From Streptomonospora litoralis (GTDB lineage: Bacteria; Actinomycetota; Actinomycetes; Streptosporangiales; Streptosporangiaceae): a stretch of DNA of 64,000 nt. The first letter of the stretch is position 1; each line of letters opens with the position of its first letter. Both the position numbers and the translations under genes were made by a program. A model generated the notes under the pieces. The model saw only the letters and a program-made list of their open reading frames with translations. It was not told the DNA's origin and searched no databases. The stretch spans positions 3,095,101 through 3,159,100 of the forward strand of contig NZ_CP036455.1 in NCBI RefSeq assembly GCF_004323735.1, read 5' to 3'. Below are positions 59,844-64,000 of this stretch, piece by piece.

Positions 59844-60782
59844 TCAGGCGCCGCCGCCGGGCACCAGCAGCGGACCGGCCGAGGGGACCGGAACCTTGCC
59901 GGCCGCCTCGCGCACCGCACCGAGGAACGGCTCGGCGCTGTAGCCCGCGCGACTGAGGGCGACGATGTGGCGGCGGGGGGTGTTGCGTACAGCGCGGACG
60001 ACGATGTGCGGCGCCGATAGACCGGTCCAACCCAGGCGCGGCATCAGCGCCATTCCCAATCCGGCCTGCACGAGCGCGAACACGGCGCTGAACTCGTGCA
60101 CCGTGTGTGCGACCCGCGGTTGGAAACCGGCCTGGTGGCAGGCGGCGGCGACGCAGTCGTACCAGGGCGAACCGGGGGCCGACATGATCCACTCGGCATC
60201 GGCCAGGTCGGCGGCCAGCTCCAGGTCGGTGGAGGCGGCCAGCGGATGGTGGTAGGGCAGGACGGCGTCGAAGGGCTCGACCATGATCGGCTGGATCTGG
60301 AACTCGGTGGTCCCACTGGGCGGCAGGTTGGGCGAGGACATGGTGATGGCGATGTCCAGCTCTCCGGAGCGCAGCATCTCCGTGGCTTCGTCGGGTTCGG
60401 CCTGCACGATCTCGAAGCGCCAGCCCGGACTGCTGCGGCGCAGGGCGGCCACCGCCGGGCCGACCAGGTCGGAGATGCCGGTGGCGAAGGAACCGACCCG
60501 GGCGACGCCCACCCGGCCCTCGGCGTACTCCGCGAGGTCGGCCTGGGCGCGCTCCATCTCGGCGAAGATCACGTCGGCGTGGCCGAGCAGGACGCGGGCG
60601 GCCCCGGTGAGCATGAACCTGCGGCCCTGCCGCTCGACGAGGGCGACGCCGGTCTCCTTGGCCAGGGCGGCGAGCTGCTGGGAGACCGCCGAGGGCGTCA
60701 CACCGAGGGCGTCGGCCGCGCCCGCGACCGTCTGGTGCTGACCAAGTGCCTGCAGGAGCTGCAACCGGCGCACATCGATCAT
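59844..60782 (-). CDS. LysR-family regulator
   Basis: The 312-residue product has a LysR HTH (DVRRLQLLQALGQHQTVAGAADALGVTPSAVSQQLAALAKETGVALVERQGRRFMLT, ~3-59) and an effector domain starting GVARVGSFATGISDLVGPAVAALR. It is convergent with the first LysR gene, 22 bp away. Upstream on the same strand lies the ketopantoate-reductase-like gene, a possible target. ATG 60782 is used with no clear Shine-Dalgarno. Confidence 0.93.
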   Translation of the reverse strand: MIDVRRLQLLQALGQHQTVAGAADALGVTPSAVSQQLAALAKETGVALVERQGRRFMLTGAARVLLGHADVIFAEMERAQADLAEYAEGRVGVARVGSFATGISDLVGPAVAALRRSSPGWRFEIVQAEPDEATEMLRSGELDIAITMSSPNLPPSGTTEFQIQPIMVEPFDAVLPYHHPLAASTDLELAADLADAEWIMSAPGSPWYDCVAAACHQAGFQPRVAHTVHEFSAVFALVQAGLGMALMPRLGWTGLSAPHIVVRAVRNTPRRHIVALSRAGYSAEPFLGAVREAAGKVPVPSAGPLLVPGGGA

Positions 60783-60924
60783 GTCCACAATGTATTCCGC
60801 TCGAAGCACGGCTCGCGGCGCTGCGGCCTGCGACGACGCGGTCTGCGGGGTGATCTCGTGCACACCTGCGCCGCCTGCGTCCGCGTACCGGGTGCGAGCG
60901 CGGTGCTGACCGGTGCGGCTCTTC

Positions 60925-61854
60925 TCAGCCCGCTGCGCCGACCCGGCGCAGGTCGGCCACCAGACGCTCGACGACGGGCACGGCGACCCCCGCTCGCTGG
61001 GCGGCGCGCAGCAGCGCCCCGCCCAGGGCGTCGAGCTCCAAAGGCCGACCGGCCTCGCGGTCCCGCAGCATCGAGGGCTTGGTCGCCGGCGGGGCGGCTT
61101 CGACCATGTCCAGCACCCGCTCGGTGTCCAGAATGATGCCTCCGGCGGCGGCGACGGCCTCCACTTCGGCCGCCACAGCGACGAGGGCGTCGCGGCGCTC
61201 GGTGCGGGCGGTGCCGATGTCGCTGCCGTGGTGCGTGCACACCAGCGCCGTGCCGAGCAGGAACTGGAACTTGCGCCACAGCACGCCGTCCTCGTCCTCG
61301 CTCAGCCGCACCTGCAGGCCGGCCGAGCGCAACGCGGCCGCCAACCCTTCGACGCGGGGCGCGGGCGCCCCCGAGTACGCGATGTCCAGGGCGGCGAAGG
61401 GGCTGGTCTGCTCGATGCGCCCGGACTCGGTGCGGGTGGACTCCACGCGGATCGCGGCGCCCAGCACGTGGGCGCCGGGATAGCGCGAGCGCAGCAGCTC
61501 CATGTGCTCGAAGCCGTTGAGCAGCGGCAGCACCAGCGCGCCCGCGGCCAGGTGCGCCGGCACCCGCTTGAGAGCCTCCTCAAGCGCGGTGGCCTTAGGG
61601 GCGACCACGAGCACGTCGGCCGCCTCTGCGGCCGCGGGCACAGCCGGGACGTCGACCCGGAAGTCCCCGAGGACGGCGGATTCCACCCGCAGACCGTGCG
61701 CCGCGATGTGATCGGCGGTCGGCTCGGTGGCCACGACCGTGACCGCGCGGCCGTCGCGCGCGAGCGCCCCCGCCACCAGCCCGCCGACTCCGCCGGGCGC
61801 GAGGACGGTGACGCGGCCGGGCTCGACCGCCGGGCCGGGGGTGTGTGCGCTCAT
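60925..61854 (-). CDS. 2-Dehydropantoate 2-reductase-family protein (PanE/ApbA-like)
   Basis: The 309-residue product has the N-terminal NADP-binding VTVLAPGGVGGLVAGALARDG (15-35, GxGxxG variant PGGVGG) and the family C-terminal domain with KFQFLLGTALVCTHHGSDIG containing the conserved Lys region. PanE reduces ketopantoate in pantothenate/CoA synthesis, but paralogues act on other 2-oxo acids, and the loose match and lone position leave the substrate open. ATG 61854 is preceded by AGGAGAGG. It lies upstream of a LysR regulator on the same strand. Confidence 0.83.
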   Translation of the reverse strand: MSAHTPGPAVEPGRVTVLAPGGVGGLVAGALARDGRAVTVVATEPTADHIAAHGLRVESAVLGDFRVDVPAVPAAAEAADVLVVAPKATALEEALKRVPAHLAAGALVLPLLNGFEHMELLRSRYPGAHVLGAAIRVESTRTESGRIEQTSPFAALDIAYSGAPAPRVEGLAAALRSAGLQVRLSEDEDGVLWRKFQFLLGTALVCTHHGSDIGTARTERRDALVAVAAEVEAVAAAGGIILDTERVLDMVEAAPPATKPSMLRDREAGRPLELDALGGALLRAAQRAGVAVPVVERLVADLRRVGAAG

Positions 61855-62068
61855 TTGCGGACCGCCTCTCCTGGTCGAACAGCCGGCCGATGCGCCGCGG
61901 GGGCGAACGTGCCGGAGTCGGTCAACCATTGTCGCGCCGATGTTGCGCACCAGCGCCTTCGGGGTAGCCGGGTCCGCACACGTCCGCTGTCGCCCGCGTC
62001 CGCAGCCGGCAAGCGCTTGGGACGGGGCGGCCTCGGCGGCATGGACGGCACCTGAAGACGGATAACGT

Positions 62069-62124
62069 GAAAATCGGCAGGATTTTCTTAGACGTCACGA
62101 CACGAGCACCTTTCCCTCGTGTCG
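62069..62124. promoter_or_regulatory. AT-rich inverted repeats upstream of the GNAT gene
   Basis: GAAAATC (62069-62075) and GATTTTC (62081-62087) form a perfect inverted repeat with a 5-bp centre, a likely operator because such AT-rich stretches are rare here. A second, 9-bp hairpin (CGACACGAG 62098-62106, CTCGTGTCG 62116-62124) follows. The 398-bp divergent gap holds no other gene. Confidence 0.4.
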
Positions 62125-62252
62125 CGACGGCGGCCGCAGCTACTGCGGCGTACTCTCGTAAATACAGCCCACCTCGCCGATTGGTCTGAACCACAACGGC
62201 GCCGACGGCGAGGACGGGACGCGGGGACGCATCGAGAACGGGTGGAAAGAAC

Positions 62253-62807
62253 ATGGAAACTTCGTTGGCGGCCAAAACACACGGTGGAGTTCCGACGCTG
62301 CGCTTCCGCTACCTGGGACCCGCCGATGTAGACGAGCTCGCCGGCCTGTGGGCGGCGCTGCACGAGCAGCACACGGCCACGGCGCCGCACCTCGAAGACA
62401 TCATCACCCGCGTGAACGCCGACGAGTCCTGGCGCCGCCGCCGGGCGCAGTACCTGGCCTGGCTGCACGAGCCCGAGACCATTGCCGTGGTCGCCGAGCG
62501 CGGGGGCGAGGCGGTCGGCTACGCCATGGTCACCATCCGCGAGAACCAGCAGGGCTCCTGGGACCGGGGCAGCCGGGTCGCCGTCGTGCAGACCCTCTCG
62601 GTTCACCCCGACCACGCCGGCACGGGTGTGGGATCGGGCCTGCTGGAGGAGCTGCGCCGCCAGGTCGGCGCCATGGGCATCCACGACCTGGAACTGACCG
62701 CACTCGCCACCAGCTCCGAGGACATCCGCTTCTTCGAGCAGGAGGGCTTCCGGCCCTTCGTGACGACGATGGTCAGCCGCATCGGGGCCTTCGGCGGCCA
62801 CGACTGA
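62253..62807 (+). CDS. GNAT-family acetyltransferase
   Basis: The 184-residue product has the GNAT fold with the acetyl-CoA pyrophosphate loop VHPDHAGTGVGSGLLEELRRQ (~119-139, R/Q-x-x-G-x-G/A type). The N-terminal half (RFRYLGPADVDELAGLWAALHEQH) is unlike well-known subfamilies. It transfers an acetyl group from acetyl-CoA to an unknown amine or peptide. GGAAAGAAC precedes ATG 62253. It converges with the MerR gene. Confidence 0.9.
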   Translation: METSLAAKTHGGVPTLRFRYLGPADVDELAGLWAALHEQHTATAPHLEDIITRVNADESWRRRRAQYLAWLHEPETIAVVAERGGEAVGYAMVTIRENQQGSWDRGSRVAVVQTLSVHPDHAGTGVGSGLLEELRRQVGAMGIHDLELTALATSSEDIRFFEQEGFRPFVTTMVSRIGAFGGHD

Positions 62808-62885
62808 GGCCCCTTTCCCGGAAGGGTTCCTGATCACGGCGCAAGAGGTTCCCGGTGCGGTCGTCGCGCAGCCGACCCGGCGCGC

Positions 62886-63332
62886 TCACGCCTCGCCGGC
62901 GCCGCGGCCCGGCGGCGCGCTCGGGGGCGCAGCCGGGTCGGCGGAGGCGGCCGCCCCACCCAGGTGGGCGTCGTAGACACCGATCTTGCGGTCCAGGTAG
63001 CCCACGGTGGACGCCAACCTGTCCATCTCCGCACACAGCCGCATCCGGTGCTCGGCCAGCATGGCGCGACGCCGCTCCATCGTCTCGGGCCCGCTGCGGA
63101 CCAGCTCCGCGTAGTCCAGCATCTCTTGAATGGACATTCCCGTGCCCCGCAGCCGGTTGACCAGCTCCAACCGCTCCAGTTCCGGTTCGCCGTAGAGGCG
63201 CTGTCCCGACGCCGAACGCGGTACCGGGTCGATGAGCCCGATGCGCTCGTAGTACCGCAGCGTGTCGATCGTGAGGCCGCTGCGTTCAGCGGCTTCGGAA
63301 ACGGTGAGGCGACGTACCGGCGCGTTGCTCAT
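62886..63332 (-). CDS. MerR-family regulator
   Basis: The 148-residue product has the MerR N-terminal DNA-binding domain: LTVSEAAERSGLTIDTLRYYERIGLIDPVPRSASGQRLYGEPELERL (~9-55), then dimerisation helices. There are no effector Cys pairs of the metal-sensing type (CueR/MerR) in the C-terminal part, so it is more likely a small-molecule or redox-unrelated MerR. ATG 63332 begins it, without a good Shine-Dalgarno. The tail is Pro/Ala-rich. The repeat element begins just upstream. Confidence 0.92.
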   Translation of the reverse strand: MSNAPVRRLTVSEAAERSGLTIDTLRYYERIGLIDPVPRSASGQRLYGEPELERLELVNRLRGTGMSIQEMLDYAELVRSGPETMERRRAMLAEHRMRLCAEMDRLASTVGYLDRKIGVYDAHLGGAAASADPAAPPSAPPGRGAGEA

Positions 63333-63429
63333 ACCCGCGAATCTAGCCCCCGCCCCCGCATCGCCGGTGGCGCGCCCGCGGGGAGAACAGCCACCGGCGC
63401 CGAAGACACGTTGGGCGAAGCGCCCGCCG

Positions 63430-64000
63430 GTGGCGGTTGCGGCGGGGCGGCCCCGGCCCGCTGGGCGGCCTTGTCGGTCTGCCGGGCAACGGGCGGACTT
63501 GACTGAAAAGCGGCGGCGAGGGCGGCGGACGGTCGGGCCCGCACCCATCGGGTCGGGTGCCCGCCGGTTGCGCTGGCCGACGGTTGCGGCCCGGCTCCAC
63601 TCGGCGGCCTTGTGATCTGCCGAGTGGCGGGTGGTCTGACGGGGAACAGCGGCGGCAACGGTGGCCACGGGGCCGGGCCCGCGCCCACCGCACCCGGTGC
63701 CCGCCGGTGGCGGTGGGCGGCGAACGCGGTGGGGCCGGGCCCGCGGTGGTCGGCGGCGGTCATGCAGCCGGATCGGGGCCCACGAGATGCACGTACGTGC
63801 GGCGGCGTCCGCCTCGGCGCCCTCCGAGGCGCCACCCGCGCACGGCCATTTCGCGATACGAAACAATGCGGGGCTTTTTGTCCGTCAATGCCTGATTTCA
63901 CGGTGGGCCCGCGTCCGCGCCCGCGCCGCGGCGGCGACGGCCCACGAAGCGCACCGAATGGCGCGAAAACAGCCCCCGACGTCGACTTTTCGTGCACCTC
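63430..64000. repeat. Right-end repeat element (locus B): two tandem units plus conserved module
   Basis: Two ~140-bp units run in the same orientation as locus A (GCTGGGCGGCCTT at 63460, CTCGGCGGCCTT at 63600; CGGGTGCCC and CGGTGCCC about 140 bp apart). Beyond them, 63720-64000 contains the same blocks as locus C in reverse order and orientation, ending with GACTTTTCGTGCACCTC at the window edge. The element may continue outside the window. No frame in it encodes a recognisable protein. Confidence 0.75.

Overview
The window is very GC-rich DNA (mostly GC-ending codons, Shine-Dalgarno sequences of the GGAGG type, frequent GTG starts, long GC hairpins without U-tracts as terminators). Gene content points to an actinomycete of the Streptomyces/Nocardiopsis/Streptosporangiales type: ChaB, DUF3040, DUF3140, a ClpA/ClpC-type ATPase, a secreted GH18 chitinase with carbohydrate-binding and FN3 domains, and an orphan ctaD. 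The genus cannot be fixed from the sequence alone. No rRNA, tRNA, CRISPR array, transposase or phage gene was recognised, so this looks like chromosomal DNA.

Layout. 1-4.0 kb (minus strand): a glycan-modification operon with a GT9 heptosyltransferase-like protein (cut by the window edge), a GT2-GmhB-type phosphatase fusion and a NodU/CmcH-type carbamoyltransferase. 4.3-7.3 kb: Clp ATPase and a small conserved protein. 7.5-15.0 kb: small stress and housekeeping genes (PPOX oxidoreductase, ctaD, DUF3040, CBS protein, second GT9 enzyme, ChaB, Csp-like copper protein, DUF3140, alpha/beta hydrolase). 15.3-19.8 kb: chitinase, a hairpin-rich non-coding stretch, and a Bcr/CflA-type efflux gene behind a possible leader peptide. 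19.9-21.8 kb: a pentapeptide-repeat protein and an unusual membrane protein with a RHIM-like motif. 21.9-29.1 kb: a purine-catabolism locus (divergent PucR regulator; xanthine dehydrogenase FAD, 2Fe-2S and Mo subunits with an 8-oxoguanine/guanine deaminase). 29.2-31.6 kb: SDR, two paralogous membrane proteins with an L7/L12-like C-terminal segment, and a TetR regulator. 31.7-35.3 kb: a second molybdenum hydroxylase (2Fe-2S/Mo fusion plus FAD/4Fe-4S subunit) behind a promoter overlapped by two perfect palindromes, presumably TetR operators.

35.3-36.6 kb is non-coding, holding tandem ~139-bp repeats, a 50-bp perfect palindrome and a large element whose inverted homologue lies at the right end of the window (63.4-64.0 kb); a further single unit lies at 44.9-45.1 kb. 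36.6-40.6 kb: lactate utilisation (GntR-type regulator divergent from lutABC, TGGTC-G-GACCA operator between). 40.7-47.6 kb: alpha/beta hydrolase, PPOX protein, treZ, RlmA-type methyltransferase and treY. 47.7-55.4 kb: aroQ, an orphan pstS-like lipoprotein gene with a possible PHO box, TetR, a LURP-one-like protein, an O-methyltransferase, a small orphan gene, corA and an AlkB-type dioxygenase. 55.5-63.3 kb: a Vps62-like membrane protein, a small HTH protein, a divergent EamA exporter/LysR pair, another LysR regulator, a ketopantoate-reductase-like enzyme, a GNAT acetyltransferase and a MerR regulator.

The best candidates for something undescribed are the dispersed intergenic repeat family with its giant palindrome, the three-TM protein with a RHIM/amyloid-like motif, and the leader peptide plus hairpins ahead of the efflux gene. 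Function calls rest on motifs read by eye; no database search was run.
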